Shown piece after piece: positions 52,734 to 61,187 of a stretch of 64,000 nt of DNA. Within the stretch, counting starts at the first letter, position 1; every line of letters begins with the position of its first letter. A program made the position numbers and the translations under genes. Source of the stretch: CAVSUZ01 sp963791885 (GTDB lineage: Bacteria > Pseudomonadota > Alphaproteobacteria > Acetobacterales > Acetobacteraceae); NCBI GenBank assembly GCA_963791885.1, contig CAWBUL010000005.1, positions 496,001 through 560,000 of the forward strand, written 5' to 3'. Under the pieces are notes generated by a model. That model made no database searches. It saw only the letters and a program-made list of their open reading frames with translations, and was not told the origin of the DNA.

Positions 52734-53015
52734 TTACTGTCCGTTTCCCTTACCCGGGGCCGTGCCCGTCCAGCCGGAACTCGTTCCCCCCGAGCCGTTC
52801 AATCCCGTTTGCCCGGCGTTCGGTGCGTCGGAAGCATGACCAGCCGTGCCGGCCGTTTCGTTGCCTCCACCCTGCACCGCATAAGGCTTGACGGGCTGAT
52901 TGGGCGTGAACACCGATCGATTGGCCTGCTCATTCTGCTGACTCGAGGGGGCGGCCACAGCCGACCCCGCGGCCATCATTGCCACCAGCGGAAGCCACGC
53001 GATCCTGCGCGACAT
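52734..53015 (-). CDS. Small secreted protein of unknown function
   Basis: A 93-residue protein with a signal peptide (RRIAWLPLVAMMAAGSAVAA) and a low-complexity, glycine/threonine/asparagine-rich mature part. I recognise no family. I choose ATG 53015, 7 bases after GGAG (minus strand AGGAGACCTACC); the frame continues upstream to 53120 without homology. It may be an exported or surface-bound peptide, but no evidence tells its role. Confidence 0.6.
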   Translation of the reverse strand: MSRRIAWLPLVAMMAAGSAVAAPSSQQNEQANRSVFTPNQPVKPYAVQGGGNETAGTAGHASDAPNAGQTGLNGSGGTSSGWTGTAPGKGNGQ

Positions 53016-53146
53016 GGTAGGTCTCCTGTTCTCCTGGGATTGTCGCTGCAACGTCCTACGCCGTTGCCCCGTTGCCCCAATCGCGCCAATACGAACGCCA
53101 CTACTGGTGCGCATGGCCAAAAGGGCTAAAGGGGTGACCAGAAGGG

Positions 53147-54520
53147 ATGGGACCTATCTCGATCCGGCTCCCCTCGGTTGACGCAGTGCTGCGCTCCGTC
53201 ACGGGCCAGGATCTGACAGCACGCTTCGGGCGCCAGGCTACGCTGAAAGCCGTGCGAGAAGAGCTGGCCAGGCTACGAGCGCACAGCGAGGCCGCCGATG
53301 CCGATCATGTTCTCACCGGTGCCGCCACGGCCTTGAAGGACCTCTTCACGCCGGCGCTGCGACCTGTGTTCAACCTCACCGGCACGCTGCTGCACACCAA
53401 CCTCGGCCGGGCACCCGTGCCCCAGGGGGCGGCCGAGGCCGCGTCCCAGGCTATGGCATCGGCCACCACACTCGAATTCGATTTGCAATCAGGTCGGCGC
53501 GGCGATCGGGACGATCCCATCCGCAACCTGCTGACGGAGATCACCGGCGCCGAGTCTGCAACCGCGGTGAACAACAACGCTGCCGCCCTGCTGCTGGCGC
53601 TGAACACGCTGGCTCTGGGTAAAGAGGTGGTGGTCTCCCGCGGCGAACTGATCGAAATCGGCGGTTCCTTTCGCCTGCCGGAGATCATGGCGCGGGCTGG
53701 AACCCGCCTGCGCGAAGTCGGCACGACCAATCGCACCCATGCGCGCGATTTCGCCGGCGCGATCGGCCCGGATACGGCAGCCATCATGCGCGTCCACCAG
53801 GCCAACTACGCGATCGCCGGCTTCACGGCCGCGGTGCCCCGAACCGAACTGGCCGCCATCGCCCACAGTGCCGGCCTGCCGCTGATCGAAGATCTGGGTA
53901 GCGGCAGTCTGGCCGATCTCGCACGCTGGGATCTGCCCCACGAACCCATGCCGCAGGAGGCACTGGCCGACGGAGTGGATTTAGTGACCTTCTCCGGCGA
54001 CAAACTGCTGGGCGGTCCCCAGGCTGGCCTGATCGTTGGCTCCCAGGCATTGATCGCACAACTCAACGCCAATCCGCTCAAACGGGCATTGCGTCTGGAC
54101 AAGGCGCGCCTGGCCGCGCTCGAGCATGTGTTGCACCTCTATCTCGACCTCGAGCGACTGGCCGAACGGTTGCCGGCGCTCGCCCTCCTCATTCGCCCCC
54201 CCGATGCAATTCGTGAAGTGGCAACCCGCCTCGCTGACCGGCTTGGTCAGCTGTTGCCTGAGACAGCAGTTCGGGTCGCATCGTGCCGCAGCCAGATCGG
54301 ATCTGGCGCCCTTCCAATCGATTGCCTTCCTTCCTTCGCTGTCACGATTGAGTGTGACGGCCTCGGTTCTCTCGCCTATGCCCTGCGCGCTTTGCCCGTT
54401 CCAGTGATTGGCCGCATCTCGGAGAATCGGCTGTGGCTGGACTGCCGCACGCTCCCGGAGCAAGACCTGGAGCAATTCGTGGCCCAACTTGCACAACTCC
54501 ACTGGCCGCAACGCAGATGA
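53147..54520 (+). CDS. selA: L-seryl-tRNA(Sec) selenium transferase
   Basis: SelA is a PLP enzyme that converts seryl-tRNA(Sec) to selenocysteinyl-tRNA(Sec) in the bacterial pathway. The 457-residue protein has the N-terminal LPSVDAVLRSV, the family block NLTGTLLHTNLGRAP, the PLP-lysine in FSGDKLLGGPQAG, and the C-terminal region close to the next gene. The tRNA(Sec) gene starts only 14 bases after its stop. selB and selD are not in this window, so whether the pathway is complete cannot be judged here. GAAGGG precedes ATG 53147 closely. Confidence 0.94.
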   Translation: MGPISIRLPSVDAVLRSVTGQDLTARFGRQATLKAVREELARLRAHSEAADADHVLTGAATALKDLFTPALRPVFNLTGTLLHTNLGRAPVPQGAAEAASQAMASATTLEFDLQSGRRGDRDDPIRNLLTEITGAESATAVNNNAAALLLALNTLALGKEVVVSRGELIEIGGSFRLPEIMARAGTRLREVGTTNRTHARDFAGAIGPDTAAIMRVHQANYAIAGFTAAVPRTELAAIAHSAGLPLIEDLGSGSLADLARWDLPHEPMPQEALADGVDLVTFSGDKLLGGPQAGLIVGSQALIAQLNANPLKRALRLDKARLAALEHVLHLYLDLERLAERLPALALLIRPPDAIREVATRLADRLGQLLPETAVRVASCRSQIGSGALPIDCLPSFAVTIECDGLGSLAYALRALPVPVIGRISENRLWLDCRTLPEQDLEQFVAQLAQLHWPQRR

Positions 54521-54534
54521 TGCCTGCCCGCAAC

Positions 54535-54627
54535 GGAGGAGAATCGGCCCCGGTGGGTCGGCCGGACTTCAAACCCGGTTGGAGTCGCCACGCGGCCCCG
54601 GGCAGGTTCGACTCCTGCTCTCTTCCG
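54535..54627 (+). tRNA. selC: Selenocysteine tRNA, anticodon UCA
   Basis: The 93-base gene matches E. coli tRNA(Sec) in layout. The acceptor stem is 8 pairs (GGAGGAGA with TCTCTTCC, one G-U), the T stem is 5 pairs (GCAGG/CCTGC around TTCGACT), and the anticodon loop CTTCAAA contains UCA (54569-54571), reading UGA. A long extra arm lies between. The terminal CCA is not encoded (GCCG follows). An A-C mismatch closes the anticodon stem. The 8+5 acceptor/T geometry is that of bacterial selenocysteine tRNA. Confidence 0.93.
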
Positions 54628-54807
54628 CCGGTTTTCCCGGATGTTGCGCTTGCGCCACAGGGTAGGCGGAAATGTCGCATCCCCCCTCGTCCTAGCGCGA
54701 AAGTAGAGCTATAGAATTGCACTAGCGACGAGCACGGGCTTGAGTGTTCGCACGCCCCACTCGACCACTGCGCCACGGGGCGCGGACGAAAAACGAGGAG
54801 AGAACGG

Positions 54808-55956
54808 ATGAAGCTTCGGAGCACGCTCCTGGCTGCCACCGCGATGGCGATGCCCCTGGCCGCCCCCATGGGAGCCCATGCGCAGTCGCTGGTGCCGAAT
54901 ATCAATCTAAGCGGCTTCTACGTCAGCGCGGGCGCAGGCGCGAACTGGCTGTTGGATGAAGACATCAAACAGCTCGGTTTCCCGGGAACCCAGTATCAGT
55001 TCGGGTCGAGCGCTCAGGCCAAATCGAACGTCGGTCCCGTTGCGGTGGGCGCCATCGGTTATCTGCTGCCGTACGGCCTGGCCATCGAGCTTGAAGGCGA
55101 CTACCGCAACAACGAGTTCGACGGCGCGACAAGCACGCACTTCCCGGCGAATGTCAGCGGGCACGTCGAGACCTACGGCCCCATGGTGAACATCAGGTAC
55201 GACCTGTCGTCCTACTTCGCGAACATCGGATTGCCGTTTACGATCGCGCCTTATATCGGCGCCGGTGTCGGTTATCAGTGGGATAACTACCAGAACTTCC
55301 ACGTATCGAGCTACCCGGGTGGAGTCGCTAACTTCAGAACCAACGGCAACACCACGCAGGGCGCTTTTGCTTACCAGGCGATCGTCGGAACGATCCTGCC
55401 GATCCAGTCAATTCCTGGACTGGCTCTGACCCTTGAATACCGCTTCATGGGTCAGTCCGAACGGACGATTGATGGAACCGCATCTGTTGGCAGTGTGTCC
55501 CAGCCCGCCAGCGTAAAGTTTGGCAGTTCATTCAACAACGCGGTGCTCGTCGGCTTCCGCTACACCTTTGGTGTCACCCCGCCGCCGCCCGCGCCCGCTC
55601 CTGTCGCGGCGCCTGCGCCGGCCCCGGCCCGATCCTACCTCGTGTTCTTCGATTGGGATAAGGCCACTCTCACCGACCGCGCGCGCGAGATCATCCGCGA
55701 AGCCGCCGCGAACTCGACCCACGTCCAGTACACGCAGATCGAGGTCAACGGCTACACGGATACATCGGGCACGCCGCAATACAATATGGGCCTCTCGATC
55801 CGTCGTGCGAACGCGGTTGCAGCCGAGCTGGTTCGCGATGGCGTGCCGCGCAACGCCATCTCGATCCACGGCTTCGGCGAAACCCACCTGCTCGTGCCGA
55901 CAGGCCCGGGTGTGCGGGAGCCGCAGAACCGCCGCGTCGAGATCATTATTCGCTGA
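54808..55956 (+). CDS. OmpA family outer-membrane protein 1
   Basis: A 382-residue porin-like protein with signal peptide (KLRSTLLAATAMAMPLAAP), an N-terminal beta-barrel domain (GFYVSAGAGANW, AIELEGDYRNN, PYIGAGVGYQWD, LALTLEYRFMGQS), a proline/alanine linker and an OmpA C-terminal domain (FFDWDKATLTDRA, EVNGYTDTSG, GFGETHLLVPTG, NRRVEIIIR), which anchors to peptidoglycan. ACGAGGAGAGAACGG precedes ATG 54808. It is the first of two tandem copies that differ mainly in the barrel. Confidence 0.92.
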   Translation: MKLRSTLLAATAMAMPLAAPMGAHAQSLVPNINLSGFYVSAGAGANWLLDEDIKQLGFPGTQYQFGSSAQAKSNVGPVAVGAIGYLLPYGLAIELEGDYRNNEFDGATSTHFPANVSGHVETYGPMVNIRYDLSSYFANIGLPFTIAPYIGAGVGYQWDNYQNFHVSSYPGGVANFRTNGNTTQGAFAYQAIVGTILPIQSIPGLALTLEYRFMGQSERTIDGTASVGSVSQPASVKFGSSFNNAVLVGFRYTFGVTPPPPAPAPVAAPAPAPARSYLVFFDWDKATLTDRAREIIREAAANSTHVQYTQIEVNGYTDTSGTPQYNMGLSIRRANAVAAELVRDGVPRNAISIHGFGETHLLVPTGPGVREPQNRRVEIIIR

Positions 55957-55972
55957 TCGCGGCCGACGTCGT

Positions 55973-56022
55973 AGAGCACGATCGCTTCAGGCTGTAAGCC
56001 AAGGAAGTGTGAATCGTGCTCT
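55973..56022. repeat. 50-bp palindromic intergenic repeat, copy C
   Basis: AGAGCACGAT and ATCGTGCTCT are perfect 10-pair ends of a 50-base element just downstream of the first ompA gene. The middle differs from copies A and D, but the length and the AGGC and GTG positions agree. Confidence 0.7.
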
Positions 56023-56108
56023 CCGGCGAATCTGCAAGCCTTGGCTTGACGGGGCGCCGCGAGGCGCCCCGTTATGTTTGCGTGCCTGTGTAGAAAGGGA
56101 CGAGGCTT

Positions 56109-57194
56109 ATGCGCCTCCGTGGCCTGCTGCTGTTTTCGTTGCTGCTGTTTGCTCCGGGTTTCGCCCGCGCCCAGCCGATCCAGGGGCTGTACGTCAGCCT
56201 TGGGGGAGGCTACAACTTCACGCAAATGTCCAAGGTGACGCCGTTGACCGACGGGTTTGGCGCTGGACACCTCAGACTCCTTGAAAACGGCGGCTACCGT
56301 GGCCTCGGCAGTGTCGGCTACGCGTTGGGCAACGGCTGGCGCTTCGAAATCGAGGGTGATTTCCTGCGCAACGGTGTGGATCAGCTCGGTCGCACCCCAT
56401 TTCCCACCGATGCCGACGGACACGTGAACCGCTATGGCGTGATGGGCAACGCGCTGTTCGATATGGACATCGGTAGCCGATACATCTTCCCGTATCTGGG
56501 GATGGGCGCTGGTTACATGTGGACCAACCTGAATGCGCAATTCGTGCAGCCCGGCGGCCCATTCTCTTTCAACTCCGACGAAACGCAGGCACGCTTCGCC
56601 TGGCAGGGCATATTTGGCTCAGCATTTCCAATTCCCGGCATGCCCGGCCTGTCGCTGACAGCGGAATATCGCTTCATGGATATCACCGCCGGCGCGAAAT
56701 TCGCTGGAACAGAAACCAGCGCTGCGGGAACAGCAACCGGACAGATCAAGCTCGGTGCGGTATTCGACCATTCCTTCCTGGTCGGCGTCCGCTATGCCTT
56801 CAATGTGGCACCGCCCCCAGCACCGCCGGCGCCGACACCTGTCGCGGCACCTGCCCCTGCACCCGCTCGCTCCTATCTGGTCTTCTTCGACTGGGACAAG
56901 GCGACGCTCACCGATCGCGCACGCCAGATCATCAAGGAAGCGGCTGAGAATTCAACGCACGTCCAGTACACGCGGATTGAGGTCAACGGCTACACGGACA
57001 CCTCCGGATCACCACAGTACAACATGGGATTGTCCATGCGGCGCGCACAGGCTGTCGCTGCGGAACTGGTCCGGGATGGCGTGCCGCGGGCGTCAATTTC
57101 GATCCATGGATTCGGCGAAACGCATCTCCTGGTGGCGACCGGTCCAGGGGTACGCGAACCGCAGAACCGGCGCGTGGAGATCATCATTCAGTAG
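56109..57194 (+). CDS. OmpA family outer-membrane protein 2
   Basis: A 361-residue paralogue of the preceding gene. Signal peptide (MRLRGLLLFSLLLFAPGF), a barrel of different sequence (GLYVSLGGGYNFTQMS; PYLGMGAGYMWTN; LSLTAEYRFMDIT) and an OmpA C-terminal domain almost identical to copy 1: about a dozen differences over about 117 residues. The pattern suggests either strong conservation of the peptidoglycan-binding end or recent exchange between copies. A short-spaced site, GAAAGGGACGAGG, lies before ATG 56109. Confidence 0.92.
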   Translation: MRLRGLLLFSLLLFAPGFARAQPIQGLYVSLGGGYNFTQMSKVTPLTDGFGAGHLRLLENGGYRGLGSVGYALGNGWRFEIEGDFLRNGVDQLGRTPFPTDADGHVNRYGVMGNALFDMDIGSRYIFPYLGMGAGYMWTNLNAQFVQPGGPFSFNSDETQARFAWQGIFGSAFPIPGMPGLSLTAEYRFMDITAGAKFAGTETSAAGTATGQIKLGAVFDHSFLVGVRYAFNVAPPPAPPAPTPVAAPAPAPARSYLVFFDWDKATLTDRARQIIKEAAENSTHVQYTRIEVNGYTDTSGSPQYNMGLSMRRAQAVAAELVRDGVPRASISIHGFGETHLLVATGPGVREPQNRRVEIIIQ

Positions 57195-57213
57195 GGGTCG
57201 CCAGCGGCGTCCC

Positions 57214-57924
57214 TTACGAACGCGCCGCTCCTAAAATCGTCCCGTCAGCCTGCTGAACCAGGACTGCGATATGCGCGCCTGTTCCTGCTTGCACCTGCCG
57301 GTCAAAAGATCCGCCGTTCCATCCGCCGAGCGAGGCGATCGAGCGCACGACGTGGATTTCCGTCAGCTCCACGCCACTGTTCTCGCCGCCCCGGACTGGT
57401 GTCCTGTCAACATCATCGAATGAGAAGACCACCACGGACGCGGTGGCCTTCGGCGCCTCGCCGTGTACGCTGATGCGCCAGCCGTTCTGCGCTGGGCTGA
57501 TGCCAATCGACGCCTGGGGGTTTGCCGCCTCCTGCTTGGCAATGTTGATCGCGCTCAGGATCGCATCGCGTCGGGAGCCAACCGTCACTGTGCGGCCGTC
57601 AATCACCGCCTGCGGCGTGTAGATATCCGTGGTGTGGTGGACCGAGGCATACCAGTACTGCCGGTCAGTGACCGCTATGAACGAAAACGGGTCGGTCCAG
57701 CCCGTTCCATTGAAATACGTCACGTGAAGGTCCAGCGCGAGAACCGCTGGATCCGCCTCTTGCACCCGGCGCAGCAATGCGTCCGCCGGAGGACAATCCG
57801 AGCATGCCTGAGACGTGAACAGCTCGACCACGACCGGGCGCGGCGCTGCAGAGGCTGCTGCAATAGGCAGCATCGCAACCATTCCCGCGAACAGCACGCC
57901 TGCGTGTATCGATCTTGGTCTCAT
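57214..57924 (-). CDS. DUF1223 exported thioredoxin-fold protein
   Basis: About 236 residues with a signal peptide (MRPRSIHAGVLFAGMVAMLP) and a CxxC motif in VELFTSQACSDCPPADALL, typical of the DUF1223 family. Members are predicted periplasmic thioredoxin-like proteins of unsettled function. The start ATG 57924 has GAGGG upstream at a suitable distance; the upstream in-frame part belongs to the next gene's region. Its start lies within a few bases of the YihY stop, so they are probably co-transcribed. Confidence 0.85.
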   Translation of the reverse strand: MRPRSIHAGVLFAGMVAMLPIAAASAAPRPVVVELFTSQACSDCPPADALLRRVQEADPAVLALDLHVTYFNGTGWTDPFSFIAVTDRQYWYASVHHTTDIYTPQAVIDGRTVTVGSRRDAILSAINIAKQEAANPQASIGISPAQNGWRISVHGEAPKATASVVVFSFDDVDRTPVRGGENSGVELTEIHVVRSIASLGGWNGGSFDRQVQAGTGAHIAVLVQQADGTILGAARS

Positions 57925-57929
57925 GGATT

Positions 57930-58811
57930 TCACCCTCGGTCCGGCAGCGGCCCCTCCAGCTGAGCGTTCAGTTCCGCTCCGACCAGCACGGCGTAGGCCG
58001 TCAGGTAGAACCACAACATAATGCCGATCACTGCCGCAATGGACCCATAGGTGGCGCCCAGGTTCGTCAGATTGGCAATGTAGAAGTTCAGCCCACCCGA
58101 CGCGGCAAGCCACAGGATTGTCGCGGTGAAGACGCCGGGGAGCAGGCGCTGGCGTCTGCGGTGCCGGCGCGCCGGACCGATACGGTAAAGCACGTAGATC
58201 GAAGTCGCGGCGAACAGCACCAACATGGAAAGTCCCACGGCATGAATCAGCGGTGCAGACTCCGCTCCCAGGCCAATGCCGTTAATGACGACGGGAACGA
58301 AAACCAGCACGGCGATTCCCACCACCACGACGATGATGGCCGACAATGTCAGTCCGAGCGTAACGCCCTGGAACCGGAGAAAACTGCGCTCCTCGTTCAC
58401 GTCGTACGCAACGTTCAATGCTGAAAGCAGCGACTTGGTCCCTGTATTGGCACTCCAGAACGTAATCAGGAAGCTGACGATCAGCTTGAGGCCGAGTTGC
58501 GAGGATGGTTGGGTCACAAGGTCGTGGACCCGGCCGGAAATCAGCTCGTACGCCGCACCGGGGACCAGTCCGTGCAGCAGCCGAAGCTGCTGCTCGATCG
58601 TCTCGCGATTGAACGCCAGCCCGTAAACTGAGACGAGCGTGCTGATCGCGGGGAACAGCGCCAGCGTAGCGTAGAAAGCGCAGCCGGCCGCAGCCATCGA
58701 TCCGCGGTCGCTGACCAGCGAAAGTGCGGTGCCGGAGACGATCCTCCACCATCGCGGGCCATGCGCCTGCGTGGGCGCCGGTTCGTCGTTCCGGATTGGG
58801 CCGCTATCCAC
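57930..58811 (-). CDS. YihY/BrkB family membrane protein
   Basis: Second YihY paralogue in the window, with GCAFYATLALFPAISTLVS near the N-terminus, SANTGTKSLLSALNVAY, and a closing TYGSIAAVIGIMLWFYLTAYAVLVGAELNA. About six membrane segments. I use GTG 58811 (293 residues), which has AGGAAGG only a few bases before it; TTG 58835 is an alternative. The frame extends to 59162 without homology and through a repeat. It may be linked to DUF1223, whose start is close to its stop. Confidence 0.82.
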   Translation of the reverse strand: MDSGPIRNDEPAPTQAHGPRWWRIVSGTALSLVSDRGSMAAAGCAFYATLALFPAISTLVSVYGLAFNRETIEQQLRLLHGLVPGAAYELISGRVHDLVTQPSSQLGLKLIVSFLITFWSANTGTKSLLSALNVAYDVNEERSFLRFQGVTLGLTLSAIIVVVVGIAVLVFVPVVINGIGLGAESAPLIHAVGLSMLVLFAATSIYVLYRIGPARRHRRRQRLLPGVFTATILWLAASGGLNFYIANLTNLGATYGSIAAVIGIMLWFYLTAYAVLVGAELNAQLEGPLPDRG

Positions 58812-58840
58812 CCGCCTTCCTGTTCCTTCCTGCAAGACAT

Positions 58841-58890
58841 AGAGCGAGACCGCGCGAGGCGGGTACGTCGCAGTGCGTGAAACTCGCTCC
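58841..58890. repeat. 50-bp palindromic intergenic repeat, copy D
   Basis: AGAGCGAGACCGCGCGAGGC at the left and CTCGCTC at the right end pair over the last 7-8 bases. It lies between the YihY gene and the decarboxylase leader. Same 50-base length as copies A and C and closest to A in sequence. Confidence 0.75.
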
Positions 58891-59152
58891 GAACAACAAA
58901 ATAGGGGCAACTTCCTATGATCTAGCCAGATTTTTTTCGCCCTTCCGGGGCATTTATCCTTGCATGGGGGGGTGGGGGGCCTTATGTGGCCTCCCCTACG
59001 CAGCAACGCACGTGCCTCTGGCCCTGTGGGGTTACGCAACGACGTCAAGCGTTCTGGCAACTCGCTTAGGTCGCTGGTTCGTTCGACCGTTTCGTCAACT
59101 CCGTCCGCCGCCTGAACAGGCGGACGCTTTGGGAAGAAGGGGGCTTGGTGCG
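58891..59152 (+). promoter_or_regulatory. Structured 5' leader of the decarboxylase gene
   Basis: This 262-base region holds no gene. It has two clear hairpins: GGGGGGCC/GGCCTCCC (58974-58995) and the perfect 8-pair CGTCCGCC/GGCGGACG (59102-59126) ending 26 bases before the start codon. Alphaproteobacterial ornithine decarboxylase genes are known to carry a structured speF leader RNA, and this may be one, but I cannot confirm the consensus here. The downstream half is also an open frame continuing into the decarboxylase. Confidence 0.45.
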
Positions 59153-60280
59153 ATGAATCCAAAAATCGCCCGGTTTCTTGCTGATCACCAGCCGGCTACG
59201 CCGTGCTTGGTCGTGGATCTGGATAAGCTGGAACAAAACTACCGCACGCTCAGCCGTGCGCTGCCGCTCGCGCGCATCTATTACGCGGTGAAGGCCAATC
59301 CAGCGGCGCCCGTGCTCCAGCGCCTGGTGTCGCTCGGCAGCTCGTTCGATGCAGCCGGTTTCGAGGAGATCCAGGACTGTCTGACGGCTGGCGCGGCGCC
59401 TGATGCGATCAGCTTCGGCAACACGATCAAGAAGGTCTCGGCAATTCGCCGCGCGCATGAGGCAGGCATCTCGCTGTTCGCCTTCGATTCGGATGAGGAA
59501 CTGGAGAAGCTGGCCCGCAATGCGCCGGGCGCGCGCGTCTATTGCCGTGTCCGCGTGGAGAACGAAGGTGCGGACTGGCCGCTGTCGCGCAAGTTCGGCA
59601 CGACGATCGACCATGCGCGCGCGTTGATGCTGAAAGCGGGCGATCTGGGCCTCGATCCCTACGGTCTCTCCTTCCATGTCGGCAGCCAGCAGACGCGGAC
59701 GGATGCCTATGAGCTGGCGATCAGCAAAGTGGGCATGCTGTTCACCGACCTCATGGACGCAGGTGTGAACATCCGCATGATGAACCTCGGCGGTGGATTT
59801 CCCGCGCGCTATCGTGAGGCGGTGCCCGAGATCGACGATTTCGCGCGGGCCATCATGGACGCCATGACGGCACAGTTCGGCAACGCCCTGCCGGAGATCC
59901 TGATCGAGCCCGGCCGCTTCATCGTCGGGGACGCCGGTGTGGTGAATGCCGAGGTCGTGCTGGTCAGCCGGCGCGGCGACGACACGGTGCGCTGGGTCTA
60001 TCTCGACGTTGGGCGTTTCGGCGGACTGGCTGAAACAGAAGGTGAGTCAATCCGCTACACGATCCTCACGCCGCACGATGGCGGTCCAACCGCGCCAGTG
60101 GCTCTGGCCGGACCGACCTGTGACGGCGCTGACATCATGTATGAGAAGACCAACTACCGTCTGCCGACGGCGTTGACCTCCGGCGACCAGGTGCAGTTGC
60201 TGGCGACCGGCGCGTATGTCTCGACCTATGCGAGCCAGCGCTTCAACGGGTTCACGCCGATGAAAGAGTATTATCTGTAA
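59153..60280 (+). CDS. Type III (alanine racemase-fold) ornithine/lysine decarboxylase
   Basis: A 375-residue PLP decarboxylase, probably making putrescine from ornithine or cadaverine from lysine. The PLP lysine is in YYAVKANPAAPVL (about residue 43), the histidine in LSFHVGSQQ, the glycine-rich MMNLGGGFPARY and the acid EPGRFIVGDAG, then CDGADIMYEK containing the second active-site cysteine-aspartate. The start at ATG 59153 follows AAGAAGGGGG. Alphaproteobacteria commonly encode this family for polyamines. A long structured leader lies upstream. Confidence 0.9.
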   Translation: MNPKIARFLADHQPATPCLVVDLDKLEQNYRTLSRALPLARIYYAVKANPAAPVLQRLVSLGSSFDAAGFEEIQDCLTAGAAPDAISFGNTIKKVSAIRRAHEAGISLFAFDSDEELEKLARNAPGARVYCRVRVENEGADWPLSRKFGTTIDHARALMLKAGDLGLDPYGLSFHVGSQQTRTDAYELAISKVGMLFTDLMDAGVNIRMMNLGGGFPARYREAVPEIDDFARAIMDAMTAQFGNALPEILIEPGRFIVGDAGVVNAEVVLVSRRGDDTVRWVYLDVGRFGGLAETEGESIRYTILTPHDGGPTAPVALAGPTCDGADIMYEKTNYRLPTALTSGDQVQLLATGAYVSTYASQRFNGFTPMKEYYL

Positions 60281-60287
60281 CGACAAT

Positions 60288-60317
60288 GGCCTGATCCGTG
60301 TGGCGACGGGTCAGGCC
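60288..60317. terminator. Convergent-gene hairpin terminator
   Basis: GGCCTGATCCGT and ACGGGTCAGGCC form a 12-pair stem with one T-G wobble and a 6-base loop, between the decarboxylase stop and the hydrolase stop. There is only a weak T-run (GCTTTC), but placement suggests it ends transcription from both sides. Confidence 0.65.
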
Positions 60318-60327
60318 GCTTTCAACA

Positions 60328-61170
60328 TTACACCCCGTAGCGGTGAAACCACGCCAGGGCGCGCTCCCAGCCGTCTTTGGCGTCCGCCGCTCGGTAACTT
60401 GGCCGGTAATCGGCATGGAACCCGTGTGGCGCGTTCGGATAGACTACGAACTCTACGGGCTCTTTCGCTTCCTTCGCCTCCTTCTCCGCCTCTTCGATCA
60501 GGTTCATCGGATTCAGCGCATCTTGGGTGCCATACAGGCCGAGCACGGGGCACTTCACCTCGGGGATGACCTCCAGCGCAATCTTGGGCTGAATCGGCGA
60601 AGTCGGGCCGTCGAGCACGCCGTACCACGAAACCGCGGCCTTCAGCTGGTTGCTGTGGGCGGCATACAGCCACACCTGACGGCCGCCGCGGCAGAAGCCA
60701 TTGATGCCGAGCCGGTTGCCGTCGCCATGATTGTGCGCAGCCCAGCCGGCGACCGCGTCCATATCGGCCATCATTTGCTCGTCCGGCGCTTTGGAGACGA
60801 TGGCGTCAGTCTGAGCAGACGACATCGCCTTCGACAGGTCGCCGACGCGGGCGTAGTACTCTGCGGCGACGGCCAGGAAGCCCTGATTGGCGAAGCGGCG
60901 GCAGACATCCTTGATGTATTCGTGGACGCCGAAGACTTCCTCGATCACCAGGATGATAGGGAACGGACCGGCGCCATCGGGCCGTGCCATGTAGGCCGGC
61001 AGAGCGCCATCACCAGTGGGAATCTGTGTTTCCGCGACGGTCAGCCCGGCGGTGTCGGTGTGGATCGCCTGAGCCTCGACGCGAGTCGTCGCCATGGTGA
61101 AGCCGCTGATCAGCGACGTCATCACGAAGCCCCGGCGCGCCATGGGGAAGCGGGACAGACCGTCATTCAT
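60328..61170 (-). CDS. Dienelactone hydrolase family protein, exported
   Basis: An alpha/beta hydrolase of 280 residues. The N-terminus MARRGFVMTSLISGFTMATT looks like a twin-arginine signal. The nucleophile is cysteine in INGFCRGGRQV, the aspartate in GLYGTQDALN and the histidine in APHGFHADYRPSY, matching the Cys-His-Asp triad of dienelactone hydrolases. It may hydrolyse a lactone in the periplasm; the substrate is unknown. gcvP follows upstream on this strand with a 17-base gap. Confidence 0.87.
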   Translation of the reverse strand: MNDGLSRFPMARRGFVMTSLISGFTMATTRVEAQAIHTDTAGLTVAETQIPTGDGALPAYMARPDGAGPFPIILVIEEVFGVHEYIKDVCRRFANQGFLAVAAEYYARVGDLSKAMSSAQTDAIVSKAPDEQMMADMDAVAGWAAHNHGDGNRLGINGFCRGGRQVWLYAAHSNQLKAAVSWYGVLDGPTSPIQPKIALEVIPEVKCPVLGLYGTQDALNPMNLIEEAEKEAKEAKEPVEFVVYPNAPHGFHADYRPSYRAADAKDGWERALAWFHRYGV

Positions 61171-61187
61171 CGGATTATTCCCCGGTT

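Noticed and set aside
57195..57215. Hairpin after the second ompA gene
   Set aside because: GGGTCGCC/GGCGTCCC pairs with a mismatch and lacks a T-run; too weak to call a terminator.
58972..59152. Leader peptide or N-terminal extension before the decarboxylase start
   Set aside because: The frame is open but lacks a ribosome site, starts with glycine repeats and continues directly into the enzyme; homology begins at 59153.
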